From the NCBI RefSeq assembly GCF_014647795.1, contig NZ_BMPW01000004.1, positions 62,001-126,000 of the forward strand: DNA of 64,000 nt, given 5' to 3'. Shown here piece after piece: positions 28,385 to 36,509 of the stretch (the stretch's first letter is position 1; the number at the start of each line of letters is the position of its first letter). A program made the translations under genes and the position numbers. Under the pieces are notes generated by a model. It was not told the DNA's origin. It was given only the letters and a program-made list of their open reading frames with translations, and searched no databases. The stretch is from Actinoplanes campanulatus. GTDB taxonomy: Bacteria > Actinomycetota > Actinomycetes > Mycobacteriales > Micromonosporaceae.

Positions 28385-29830
28385 ATGGCCGTTCATGACC
28401 TGGAACTCGACCTTGGAGCCCTCCTGGAGCGCAACCCGGCGCTCCAGATTCCCCGCGACGAGTACAACATCAACGTCACCTCGAACGAGGGCGGCCGGCT
28501 CACCCCCGCGGAGCTCACCGACGAGATCGCGGCCTTCCCCGGCGCCGGCCAGCCGGCCCACCTCTACTTCCACCTGCCGCTGTGCAACTACATCTGCCAC
28601 TTCTGCAACTACGTCAAACGCCTGGTCCCCCGCGGTAAGGAGGACTCGTCTCTGCGGCTCTGGCAGGACCTGCTGATCGAGGAGTCCCGGCGCTGGCTGG
28701 ACCGGTTCGGCTGGGTGTCCGGCGCCCGGATCGACTCGTTCTACATCGGCGGCGGCACCGCGGCGCTGCTGCTCAACAGCGCGGACACGATCACCCCGCT
28801 GGTCGAGCACGTGCGCCGCCACTATCAGTTGACCGACGGCGCCGAGTTCAACATCGAGGGCAACCCGGAGAACTTCACCCGCGACAACCTGGCGCTCGCC
28901 CGGGACCTCGGCTTCAACCGGTTCAGCCTCGGCGTGCAGTCACTCCAGGACGAGGTCAACGAGTTCACCAAACGGCGGCACACGGCCGAGGAGTCGCTGT
29001 CCGCCGTCCGGAACCTGCTCGACACCGGCTGCCCGTTCAACGTCGACATGATGTTCGGGCTGCCCTACCAGACACCCGAGTCGGTGCGCGCCGACCTCAC
29101 CGCGTTCACCGAACTGGGCGTCCCGACGATCACCATCTACCGGCTGCGCAACGCCGACCGGGCCGAGATGGGCATCGGCAACCGGGCCGTCTGGAACAAC
29201 CCGGCGGTCCGCGACCGGCTCATCCAGCAGGGCTACTTCCCGGACCTGACCGCCACCTACGCCATGCGGCAGGCGGCCGTCGAGGTGCTGCTCGACCACG
29301 ACTACTACCCGAGCCCGTGCGGCTGGTGGAGCCGGCCCGGCACCTACGAGGGCGGCAACATCCCGCAGACCTCGAAGAACAAGTGGGAGCACTACGACAC
29401 GATGATCGCGCACGGGCCCGGGGCGTACGGTTGGCTCACGGGTGACGGCGCCGAGTTCGTGCAGACCCACAACGACACCGACATCTCCGGATATGTGCGT
29501 TATATGCAGACGCAGCCGGATCTGCCGCTGGCGTACGGCCGCCGCCTCGACGGGCACAAGGCGATCGGCACCGCGCTCGGCTTCAACTTCAAGGCCAACC
29601 AGCCGATCGTCCTCGACCGCTACAAGCGGCAGTTCGGCGCCGACCTCCTCGAAACCGAGCCGTTCGCGTCGGCGTTCGCCGACCTGATCGACCGCAAACT
29701 GGTCGAGGTGATCGACGGCGGAGCCGCGCTGAAACCCACCCTGGACGGTGAGGCCCTACACGAGGAGATCATCTACCACTACTTCCACCAGCGGATCAGC
29801 CTGTCCGACGCCCCGGTATGCAGGCGTTGA
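28385..29830 (+). CDS. HemN-like radical SAM enzyme (class C methyltransferase/cyclopropanase type)
   Basis: A 481-residue radical SAM protein with the CNYICHFC motif (C67, C71, C74, the CX3CX2C spacing) for the [4Fe-4S] cluster, the SAM 'GGE' equivalent YIGGGTAALL, and HemN features (FSLGVQSLQDEVNEFTKRRHT, then NVDMMFGLPYQT). A HemW/coproporphyrinogen role is unlikely: the gene sits in a biosynthetic operon, and HemN-like enzymes in such settings are class C radical methyltransferases or cyclopropanases that use two SAM molecules. A partner SAM methyltransferase lies at 31708, as in the CC-1065 C10P/C10Q pair. The start follows AGGAAGGA. Its 3' end overlaps the next gene. Confidence 0.88.
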   Translation: MAVHDLELDLGALLERNPALQIPRDEYNINVTSNEGGRLTPAELTDEIAAFPGAGQPAHLYFHLPLCNYICHFCNYVKRLVPRGKEDSSLRLWQDLLIEESRRWLDRFGWVSGARIDSFYIGGGTAALLLNSADTITPLVEHVRRHYQLTDGAEFNIEGNPENFTRDNLALARDLGFNRFSLGVQSLQDEVNEFTKRRHTAEESLSAVRNLLDTGCPFNVDMMFGLPYQTPESVRADLTAFTELGVPTITIYRLRNADRAEMGIGNRAVWNNPAVRDRLIQQGYFPDLTATYAMRQAAVEVLLDHDYYPSPCGWWSRPGTYEGGNIPQTSKNKWEHYDTMIAHGPGAYGWLTGDGAEFVQTHNDTDISGYVRYMQTQPDLPLAYGRRLDGHKAIGTALGFNFKANQPIVLDRYKRQFGADLLETEPFASAFADLIDRKLVEVIDGGAALKPTLDGEALHEEIIYHYFHQRISLSDAPVCRR

Positions 29831-30795
29831 TGAGCGGATCCCCCGACACCGGATGGCTGGCCGGCGACGACCGGCCGGCCCCGGCCACCCTCAGCGGCGC
29901 AGAGCGGCGGCTGTGCGAGCTGCACGGCGCCGAGACCGCGGTGGTCCTGTCCGGGCAGGGCGCGGCGACGGCGTACGCCCTGGCCGCGCTCACCAACCCG
30001 GGCGGCCATGTGATCGTCTCCGCCGGACTCGGTGGTGCCGCCCGCGAGCACGTCGAACAGGAGTTCCTCGAATCCGGGCGGACCGTCGACTTCGTCGACT
30101 GCGACGACCTCGACGCGGTCGCCGCCCTGGTCGGCCCGCGGACCCAGCTCATCCTCACCGAGTCGATGACCGACCCGGGGATGCGGCCGATCCCGGTCAA
30201 CGACCTGGCGGCGCTCGCCCACAGCACCGACCTGCTGCTCGTCGTCGACAACACCGCGCTGTCCCCGGCCCAGTTGCGGCCCCTCGACCTCGGCGCCACC
30301 GTCGTCGTCGAAAGCTGCACCCCCTACCTCGACGACCAGGCCGGACTCGGGCTGTCGACGGTTTGCGGCCCGTCGCGGCCGCTGCGTCGGATCGGCGCGC
30401 AGGCGGCCCGTACCGGCGGGCGGCCCGACCCCTGGTCGGACCGGATGCTGGCCCAGGCGCTGCGCACCCTGGATCTGCGGATGGCCGCCCACCACCGGCA
30501 CGCCGACGAGATCGCCGAGTACCTGCGCAAACACCCGGCGGTCGCGACGGTCCACCGGGCCGGCTTCGACGAGGCGCCGTGGGCGGTGGAGACACACACC
30601 GGCTTCGGTGGACTGCTGTCGTTCACCACGCACGTGCCGGTCGACGCGGCCCGGACCGGTGGCGCGATCACCGTGCCCGCCTGGGAACAGCCAGGTCTCG
30701 ACCCGCACCTGGTCCGGGTCGCGGCCGGACACGACGACGCGGCCTCGCTGATCGGGCGGTTGCGCGCTCTTCTGTCCGAGGAGGCCGCCGCATGA
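29818..30795 (+). CDS. Cystathionine-gamma-synthase-fold protein lacking the PLP lysine
   Basis: At 325 residues this is a shortened member of the Cys/Met metabolism PLP family: LSGQGAATAYALAAL (phosphate cup region), LTESMTDPGMRPIPVNDLAAL, the Asp that contacts the PLP ring in LLVVDNTALSP (D144), and LDLGATVVVES. The invariant SATKY Schiff-base motif is SCTPY here, with Pro169 at the lysine position; the substrate-binding LRTLDLRM and terminal LVRVAAGHDD are kept. A normal internal aldimine is impossible. It may bind substrate or PLP adducts in a non-canonical way, or act as a scaffold. The ATG at 29818 is used; the ATG at 29830 (TGATG overlap with the radical SAM stop) is equally possible. 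Confidence 0.85.
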   Translation: MQALMSGSPDTGWLAGDDRPAPATLSGAERRLCELHGAETAVVLSGQGAATAYALAALTNPGGHVIVSAGLGGAAREHVEQEFLESGRTVDFVDCDDLDAVAALVGPRTQLILTESMTDPGMRPIPVNDLAALAHSTDLLLVVDNTALSPAQLRPLDLGATVVVESCTPYLDDQAGLGLSTVCGPSRPLRRIGAQAARTGGRPDPWSDRMLAQALRTLDLRMAAHHRHADEIAEYLRKHPAVATVHRAGFDEAPWAVETHTGFGGLLSFTTHVPVDAARTGGAITVPAWEQPGLDPHLVRVAAGHDDAASLIGRLRALLSEEAAA

Positions 30796-31718
30796 TCGCC
30801 GGAGTCGACCTGGCCGGCTGGCGCGAACTCGCCGCCACCGTCCGCCGGGCCTCCTGGGAGGCGCAGGCCACGATCAGCGTGTCCGCCGACGGGCCGCAGA
30901 TCACGGTGCGGCCCATGCTGCTCGGCCCGTCCCGCGTCGCCCGCCCCTTCACCGTCGCCGGCGATCCGGTCGCGCTGCTGCTCAGCGCCCTCGCCGCCGA
31001 CACCGCGGCCACCGTCGCCATCTCACTCACCCGGCAGGGCGCGCTCCCCACAAAGATCAACATCCGGGGGTACGCCGGACCCGCGCCGAAAATGGGAGTG
31101 CACCTCGACGTCGCCGGCCTGGTCACCCCCGCTCGACTGGCGGCGGCCGCCGACCACGTCCGCCGCTACAGCGTCATCCTGCGCACCCTGGCCGAGTCGA
31201 GCCCCGTACGCCTGCTGCTCGTGACCCCGGACGGCTCGCAACCGGTCCACCTCGCCGAACCACCGCCTGCCTCGCTGTCGTCTGGCTCGCCATCGCCTGG
31301 CTCGTCGTCGGTGCGCTTTGCCGGATCGTCGAGTGTCGATGCCGGGGGTGAGGTGCATGCCGTTTGGCGGCAGGGCGCCCGGTCCACGGTCACCGCCGCC
31401 GACCGCTCCATCGTCATCGACCGGCCGAAACAGCTGTTCGGGACCGACCGCGGCCCGTCCCCGGAGGAGTGCCTGCTCGCCGCCCTCGCCGCCGAGATCC
31501 GTATCCACACCGGCGGTGAGGTGCATGTGTCGGCCCGCCAGGACCTGCGCGGCGGCCTGGGCTTCGACGGCGCCCCGGTCGGGTTGCGCGACATCCTCGT
31601 GCAGTGCCTCGACCCGCAGGCGGCGATCCCGGCCCCCGGCCCGGTGCTCGAACTGCTGCGACAGCCCACCGACGTATCCATCGAGATCGAGAACCGGAGA
31701 ACACCAGATGCCCCGTGA
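30792..31718 (+). CDS. Tandem OsmC-like protein without the usual peroxidatic cysteines
   Basis: The 308-residue product appears to hold two OsmC-like halves (about 25-160 and 190-305). Each has the long central helix signature: DPVALLLSALAADTAATVAI in the first and GPSPEECLLAALAAEIRIH in the second. In OsmC/Ohr this helix bears a Cys (LLAALASC) and a second Cys follows in the next helix. Here the first positions are Ala/Asp and Ala/Glu, and the later position in the first half is Ser (RRYSVILRTLAE). A Ser/Gly/Pro-rich linker joins the halves. Peroxidase activity is therefore unlikely and a binding or new catalytic role is possible. The start overlaps the preceding stop (ATGA). Confidence 0.65.
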   Translation: MIAGVDLAGWRELAATVRRASWEAQATISVSADGPQITVRPMLLGPSRVARPFTVAGDPVALLLSALAADTAATVAISLTRQGALPTKINIRGYAGPAPKMGVHLDVAGLVTPARLAAAADHVRRYSVILRTLAESSPVRLLLVTPDGSQPVHLAEPPPASLSSGSPSPGSSSVRFAGSSSVDAGGEVHAVWRQGARSTVTAADRSIVIDRPKQLFGTDRGPSPEECLLAALAAEIRIHTGGEVHVSARQDLRGGLGFDGAPVGLRDILVQCLDPQAAIPAPGPVLELLRQPTDVSIEIENRRTPDAP

Positions 31719-32451
31719 ATGGGACGCCACCACCTACGACTCCCTGCCGCTGCCGCACAAGTTCTGGGGCAAGCGCACCCTCGCCCGCCTGGATCTCGCC
31801 GGCACCGAGACCGTCCTCGACGCGGGCGCCGGAACCGGCCGGGACACCCTCGCCCTGCTCGACCTGCTCCCCGACGGCCGGGTCGTGGCGGTGGACGGCT
31901 CGGTCAAGATGCTCACCCAGCTCAAGGCGAAACTCGACGGCAAGCTGGACCGGGTCGACGTGATCAACGCCGACCTGACCAAGCCGCTCCCCGTCGAGCC
32001 GCCGGTCGACACGGTGTTCAGCGTCGCCACCTTCCACTGGATCCACGACCACAGCGCCCTGTTCGCCAACATCGCCCAGGTGCTGCGCCCGGGCGGCTGG
32101 TTCGTCGCCGAATGCGGTGGCCAAGGTTGTGTACGGCGGGTGCTCGGCGCCGTCGAGGACGTGCTCGGCCAGCCCGCCGACGCCGCCTACTTCGCCGGCG
32201 TCGACGAGACCGTGGAGCGGCTGCGCGAGAACGGCTTCACCGACATCGAGGTCGACCTGCTCGACGACCCGGCCACTCTGGAACCGGGCGAGCAACTGGA
32301 AAGCTACCTCGGCACGGTCGTCATCGGCCCGTACGTCGACCGGCTCCCCGAATCCGAACACCGCGGCTTCGTCCACAACGTAGCGAGCCGCCTGCCGGAG
32401 CCGGTGATCGACTACGTCCGCCTGAACATCAGGGCCCGCCGCAAGGGCTGA
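31708..32451 (+). CDS. Class I SAM-dependent methyltransferase of the cluster
   Basis: A 247-residue Rossmann methyltransferase: the opening REWDATTYDSLPLPHKFWGKR resembles tocopherol/ubiquinone-type and trans-aconitate-type enzymes, motif I is VLDAGAGTGRDTL, acidic loop VVAVDGS, motif II DTVFSVATFHWI, motif III LRPGGWFVAECGG. In the two-component cyclopropane systems a protein of this class acts with a HemN-like enzyme to close the ring from a SAM-derived adduct; simple O- or N-methylation is the conservative alternative. The ATG lies 11 bases inside the end of the OsmC-like gene. Confidence 0.88.
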   Translation: MPREWDATTYDSLPLPHKFWGKRTLARLDLAGTETVLDAGAGTGRDTLALLDLLPDGRVVAVDGSVKMLTQLKAKLDGKLDRVDVINADLTKPLPVEPPVDTVFSVATFHWIHDHSALFANIAQVLRPGGWFVAECGGQGCVRRVLGAVEDVLGQPADAAYFAGVDETVERLRENGFTDIEVDLLDDPATLEPGEQLESYLGTVVIGPYVDRLPESEHRGFVHNVASRLPEPVIDYVRLNIRARRKG

Positions 32452-32463
32452 GAAGGGAGTGCC

Positions 32464-33732
32464 GTGCGTCGCGTTCGGCTCGCCGTCGTCTACGACACCG
32501 GCGCCGCCTCGCCGCTGGAGCTCAGCCTCCTGGCGGCCAGGCACGCGCCGATGGCGGTGATCGTGGGTGACTCGCCGCACGCGGCCGCCATGATGCCGAT
32601 GTTCGCCGAATTCGACCACGTCACCGGCCTCGACGGTGCCGACCTGAGCGCGGACGGCATCGTCACGTTCAGCGAGCGCATGCTGGTGCCCACGGCGCTG
32701 CTCGCCGAACGTCTCGGCCTGCCGTTCCACACCCCGGCCGTGGCGGCGCTGCTCACCGACAAGCACCGGCAGCGCGAGGCCCTCGACGCGGCCGGGGTTA
32801 CGCCCGTACGCCACCGGCCGCTGACCGATCCCGCCCGGTGGCCGGAAGCTGTCGCCCACACCGGCCTGCCCGCCGTGGTGAAACCACGCCGCGGCGAGGC
32901 CAGCCGCGACACCCACCTGCTGCGAGACGAGGCCCAGGCCGCCGCGATCCTGCCCGGACTGCCGCCCGGCGCGTTCGTCCTCGAGGAGTACCTGGAAGGA
33001 CGCCCGGAACCGAACTTCGGCGACTACGTGTCGGTCGAGTGCGTGGCAGCCGCCGGCACGGTCACCGCCCTCGCGGTGACCGGCAAGTTCCGCCTCCTGC
33101 CACCGTTCCGGGAGACCGGCGGATTCTGGCCGTCGCACCTGAGCGACACCGAACAGGACGAGGTGGCGGCCCTGGCCGTCGCCGCGGTCGAGGCCCTCGG
33201 CGTCACCACCGGCCTGAGCCACGTCGAGATCAAACTGACCCCGGCCGGTCCCCGGATCATCGAGGTCAACGGGCGGCTCGGCGGCGGCATCGCCGAACTC
33301 GCCCACCGCGCCGCCGGCCTCGACCTGCTGGACCTGGCCGCCCGCATCGCCCTCGGCGAGACCCCACCGGTACGGCGGGCCCGCCCCGATCGTGTGTACT
33401 TCCAGCACAACACCGTCGCACCCGAACAACCGTGCACGGTCACCGCCATCCACGGCATCGCCTCGGTGAGCGCGACACCCGGAGTCCACCGGATCCGCCC
33501 GTTCGTCCGCCTCGGCGAGCGGTTACCCGGCGGTGTGCACACCCAGGAACTCGACATCCTCACCGGCGACGCCGCCGACCACGCCGAGATGATCCGGATC
33601 CTCGACACCGCACTGACCGAACTCGCCTACGAACTCGACGGTTCCCGCCTCTACAGCGCACCGCGTCTCGACGGTGTGTCTCGTGTCGACGGCGCCTCTC
33701 AGGTCGACGGTGCCTGGCGGGCCAGTAGGTAG
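32464..33732 (+). CDS. ATP-grasp ligase (L-amino-acid ligase type)
   Basis: This 422-residue protein has the ATP-grasp order: an N-terminal Rossmann-like domain, TDKHRQREALDAAGV (hinge), LPAVVKPRRGEASRD (ATP-binding Lys), a FVLEEYLEGRPE strand, then VEIKLTPAGPRIIEVNGRLGGG with the metal-binding Glu and Asn. It fits dipeptide ligases such as BacD and related enzymes that join a free amino acid to the modified one with ATP. AAGGGAG precedes the GTG start. The C-terminal tail (DGVSRVDGASQVDG) is low-complexity and its last 34 bases overlap the end of the convergent LuxR gene, so the tail may be a recent extension. Confidence 0.88.
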   Translation: MRRVRLAVVYDTGAASPLELSLLAARHAPMAVIVGDSPHAAAMMPMFAEFDHVTGLDGADLSADGIVTFSERMLVPTALLAERLGLPFHTPAVAALLTDKHRQREALDAAGVTPVRHRPLTDPARWPEAVAHTGLPAVVKPRRGEASRDTHLLRDEAQAAAILPGLPPGAFVLEEYLEGRPEPNFGDYVSVECVAAAGTVTALAVTGKFRLLPPFRETGGFWPSHLSDTEQDEVAALAVAAVEALGVTTGLSHVEIKLTPAGPRIIEVNGRLGGGIAELAHRAAGLDLLDLAARIALGETPPVRRARPDRVYFQHNTVAPEQPCTVTAIHGIASVSATPGVHRIRPFVRLGERLPGGVHTQELDILTGDAADHAEMIRILDTALTELAYELDGSRLYSAPRLDGVSRVDGASQVDGAWRASR

Positions 33733-34991
33733 CCCGCGTGCAGACGATTCCGGGCGCCCAACTGGGCCATGATCTCGGCGACATGCCGTTGACACGTGCG
33801 CAGCGACAGCCCGATCCGCCGGGCGATCACCTTGTCCTCCTCGCCCTCGACCAGCAGGCGGATGATCTGCGCCCGGATGTCGTCGCTGACCGACAGCGGC
33901 GGCGCGCCCCGGTCCGGGAACGGCAGCGCCGCGATCCAGAACCGCTCGAACTGCTCGGCGAGACAGCCGATCAGATTCGGCTCCCGCAGCAGCACCACAC
34001 CGTCCGGGCCGGAGCGGATCGGCGCCACCGCCACCGTACGGTCGAAGATCAGCAATCGGGCCGTGCCCGGCGCCGAACTGCGAATCTCGGCGCCCAGCGC
34101 GGTCAGCTCCCCGGCCCGCGCCGCGGTCGGTGGGCGGTACCGGTCGGCGTGCCGGTACAGCATCCGCAACCGCACCCCGCGCCGCGGCAGCTCGTCGGCG
34201 ACCAGACCCGGCCACGGCTCGCCCGGCTCGCAGACCAGCGCCTCATCGGTGCAGCGGGCGGCCAGGTCGGCGACCGTCCGGCTCACCTCGTCGGCCCCCT
34301 GCACCAGTTCGATCGCATGTTCAGGAGCCCGGCCCGGCAGCCCGGCCCGGTACGCCGGCATCAGATCGTCGAGCGTCAGCCGCGCCTCGTCGGCCTGGGC
34401 CCGCAGCTCGGCGATCGCCTGCTCGACCGGCCCGAGCAGCAGTCTTCGGGCGATCTCCGGCGACACTGCGGCCAGTCGGCGGCCGTCCCCACTCGGGCGC
34501 AGCAGCCCCGCGGCGACCAGCCGTTCCACGGCCGCGCCGACATCCCCGAGAGCCTCGCCGGGCGCGGCACGCTCGATGCCGCCGTGACCAGCCGCGCCGT
34601 AACCGGCCGCGCCGGCCGCGCCGTGACCGGACGCGCCGGTCTCACCGTGTTCGGTGTTCTCCTGACCAGCCGCGCCAGGTTCGTTGCGTTCAGTATCGGC
34701 CTGAGTAACTGTGCCCCCTCCAAGGCGTTCGGGGCGGGCTTGGTCGGTTGTGCTGGGTTCGGCGGGTTCGAGGCGGGTCTGGTCGGCCGCGCCTGGTTCG
34801 GCGGGTTCGAGGCGGGCCTGGACGGCCGCGCCTGGTTCGGGGCGTTCGATGTCGGTGCGGTCGGCTGCGGCGACGCCTTGCGGGCCGAGGGCCTCGCTGA
34901 GTTCGGCGCGGTCGACGTCGGTGCGGGCGGCCGCGTAGGCGTACGCCCGCACCGCCGTCTCGCCGAGCTGCTCCCAGCGGAAATCGCTCAC
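33699..34991 (-). CDS. LuxR-type regulator with TrmB-like effector region and repeat insert
   Basis: About 430 residues: an N-terminal winged-helix-like part, a long Glu/Pro/Ala/Gly-rich linker encoded by a 39-base tandem repeat, a phospholipase-D-like/TrmB effector domain (LMPAYRAGLPGRAPEHAIELVQG to RLLIFDRTVAVAPI) and a C-terminal LuxR helix-turn-helix (KVIARRIGLSLRTCQRHVAEIMAQLGARNRLHAGY). This combination is a common pathway-specific regulator in actinomycete clusters. The GTG at 34991 follows GGGAGGG; an upstream in-frame GTG is less supported. It diverges from the adenylation gene over 53 bases that include a 10-base palindrome. Confidence 0.85.
   Translation of the reverse strand: MSDFRWEQLGETAVRAYAYAAARTDVDRAELSEALGPQGVAAADRTDIERPEPGAAVQARLEPAEPGAADQTRLEPAEPSTTDQARPERLGGGTVTQADTERNEPGAAGQENTEHGETGASGHGAAGAAGYGAAGHGGIERAAPGEALGDVGAAVERLVAAGLLRPSGDGRRLAAVSPEIARRLLLGPVEQAIAELRAQADEARLTLDDLMPAYRAGLPGRAPEHAIELVQGADEVSRTVADLAARCTDEALVCEPGEPWPGLVADELPRRGVRLRMLYRHADRYRPPTAARAGELTALGAEIRSSAPGTARLLIFDRTVAVAPIRSGPDGVVLLREPNLIGCLAEQFERFWIAALPFPDRGAPPLSVSDDIRAQIIRLLVEGEEDKVIARRIGLSLRTCQRHVAEIMAQLGARNRLHAGYLLARQAPST
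34717..34870. repeat. 39-base tandem repeat inside the LuxR gene
   Basis: Units starting at 34756, 34795 and 34834 repeat every 39 bases (first bases ggttcggcgggttcgaggcg), with a degenerate unit before them. The period equals 13 codons and gives repeated RLEPAEPGAADQT-like peptides, so copy number can change without a frameshift. Confidence 0.75.
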
Positions 34992-35010
34992 GTCCGCGCC
35001 CTCCCCGTCG

Positions 35011-35020
35011 CACCGCGGTG
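35011..35020. promoter_or_regulatory. Palindrome between the LuxR and adenylation genes
   Basis: CACCGCGGTG is a perfect 10-base palindrome in the 53-base divergent region, 20 bases from one start and 25 from the other. It is a candidate site for the LuxR protein. Confidence 0.35.
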
Positions 35021-35044
35021 TCCACATTAATCACGGGAGTTCGA

Positions 35045-36460
35045 ATGCCGCACTACATGATCAACAAGCAGGTCGCCGCGCGTGCCGTCGAACGTCCGGA
35101 CGCCGTCGCGGTGATCGATCGGGGTGTCGCGGTGGACTATCGCACCCTCGACGCGGCGGCCGAGTCCGCCGCCGCCGAACTGGCCCGGCACGGCGCCGGC
35201 CCGGGAACCTTCGTGGCGGTACGCCTCCCGCGCGGCGCCCACCTCGTGATGACGTTGCTCGCCGTGCTGAAGACCGGCGCGGCGTACGCGGCTCTCGACC
35301 CGCGCTGGCCGCCGGACCGCGTCGGACTGCTCCTCGATGCCCTCGACCCGCCGGTGATCGCCGGCCCGTCCGGCTGGAATCCGCTCTCCCGCGATCTGTC
35401 CGAGTGGGCGGCCCTGGGGGAGCGGCCACCCACGGTCGACGGCACCGCCGACGACCCTGCCTGCGTCTTCTTCACCTCGGGCACCACCGGTGTGCCCAAG
35501 GGTGTGGTGTCCCCGCACCGCGCCACCACCCGGCTGTTCGCCGCCGGGGGACCGCTCTCCTTCGGCCCCGGCACCGTGATGTGCCAGTCGTCGCCACCCG
35601 CCTGGGACGCGTTCAGCCTGGAACTGTGGGGCCCGCTCACCACCGGCGGAACGGTCGTCGTCGCCCCCGACGACCACCTGCTGCCGCACGTGCTGCACCA
35701 GCTCGTCACCGCCCACGGCGTGGACACCGCCTGGCTGACCGCGTCGCTGTTCAACCTCTTCGTAGACCTGGAACCGGACTGCTTCACCGGCCTCCGCCAC
35801 GTGCTCACCGGCGGCGAACGCCTGTCACCGCCACACATCGGCCGGTTCCTGCGGCGGTTCCCGGAGACCGCTCTCCTCAACGGGTACGGGCCGGTCGAGA
35901 CCTGCGTCTTCGCGACCTGCCACCCGATCGTCGCGGCCGACGTGGACCGGCCGGACGGGATCCCGCTGGGCCGCCCGGTTCCGGACACCACGATCGAGCT
36001 GATCGACGGCGAGATCCACATCGGCGGGGCCGGGCTGGCGCTGGGCTACCTCGGCGACCCTGGGGCCACCGCCGAGCGTTTTCGGAACGCGCTCTACCGT
36101 ACCGGTGACCTGGGTTTTCTCGATCATGACGGGGTCCTGCACTTCCGTGGGCGCGCCGACCGCCAGGTCAAGATCCGTGGCCACCGCATCGAACCGTCCG
36201 AGATCGAGGCGGTCACCAGCGGCATCGGCCAGGTCAAACAGTGCGTGGTCGTACCGGTCCCCGGCACCCGCCCCGGCACCTACGAGAAACTGGCCCTCTT
36301 CTACACGGCCCCACCCGGCAGCGGCCCGGCCTGGCTGCGTAGCCGCCTGGCCGCCGTCCTCCCGCCCTACGCTGTCCCCGACACGATTCGCCAGGTCCCC
36401 TCGATCCCGGTCACCCCGAACGGCAAAACCGACACCCGCCTCCTGCTCAACCGCCTGTGA
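35045..36460 (+). CDS. Stand-alone NRPS adenylation enzyme
   Basis: The 471-residue enzyme holds only an adenylation domain: A1/A2 (LVMTLLAVLKTGAAYAALDP), A3 (FFTSGTTGVPKGVV), the specificity-region motif PAWDAFSLELWGP with the Asp that binds the amino group, A5 NGYGPVETCVF, A7 YRTGDLG, A8 GRADRQVKIRGHRIEPSEIE and A10 NGKTD with the catalytic Lys. It has no carrier domain, so it must load the PCP at 26864 in trans. The conserved Asp indicates an alpha-amino acid substrate, but I do not assign it. The ATG at 35045 follows GGGAG; an in-frame GTG at 35018 is weaker. Confidence 0.93.
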   Translation: MPHYMINKQVAARAVERPDAVAVIDRGVAVDYRTLDAAAESAAAELARHGAGPGTFVAVRLPRGAHLVMTLLAVLKTGAAYAALDPRWPPDRVGLLLDALDPPVIAGPSGWNPLSRDLSEWAALGERPPTVDGTADDPACVFFTSGTTGVPKGVVSPHRATTRLFAAGGPLSFGPGTVMCQSSPPAWDAFSLELWGPLTTGGTVVVAPDDHLLPHVLHQLVTAHGVDTAWLTASLFNLFVDLEPDCFTGLRHVLTGGERLSPPHIGRFLRRFPETALLNGYGPVETCVFATCHPIVAADVDRPDGIPLGRPVPDTTIELIDGEIHIGGAGLALGYLGDPGATAERFRNALYRTGDLGFLDHDGVLHFRGRADRQVKIRGHRIEPSEIEAVTSGIGQVKQCVVVPVPGTRPGTYEKLALFYTAPPGSGPAWLRSRLAAVLPPYAVPDTIRQVPSIPVTPNGKTDTRLLLNRL

Positions 36461-36509
36461 CCCGCCGGGCTGGGCGCCGACTTCTCAACCGCCTGTGACC
36501 CGCCGGGCT
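36446..36509. repeat. 26-base direct duplication at two convergent gene ends
   Basis: The same 26 bases (starting ctcaaccgcctgtgacccgc) occur at 36446-36471 and 36484-36509, a period of 38. The first copy encodes the end of the adenylation gene (LNRL and stop). The second, read on the other strand, encodes the VTGG end of the flavin monooxygenase gene. Confidence 0.8.

Noticed and set aside
28385-29830. Calling the radical SAM gene hemN or hemW
   Set aside because: Fold and cluster motif agree, but the operon context and the partner methyltransferase favour a biosynthetic class C enzyme.
33738-35030. A 430-codon plus-strand frame opposite the LuxR gene
   Set aside because: The minus strand carries a clear LuxR helix-turn-helix and a good ribosome binding site; the plus frame is its shadow.
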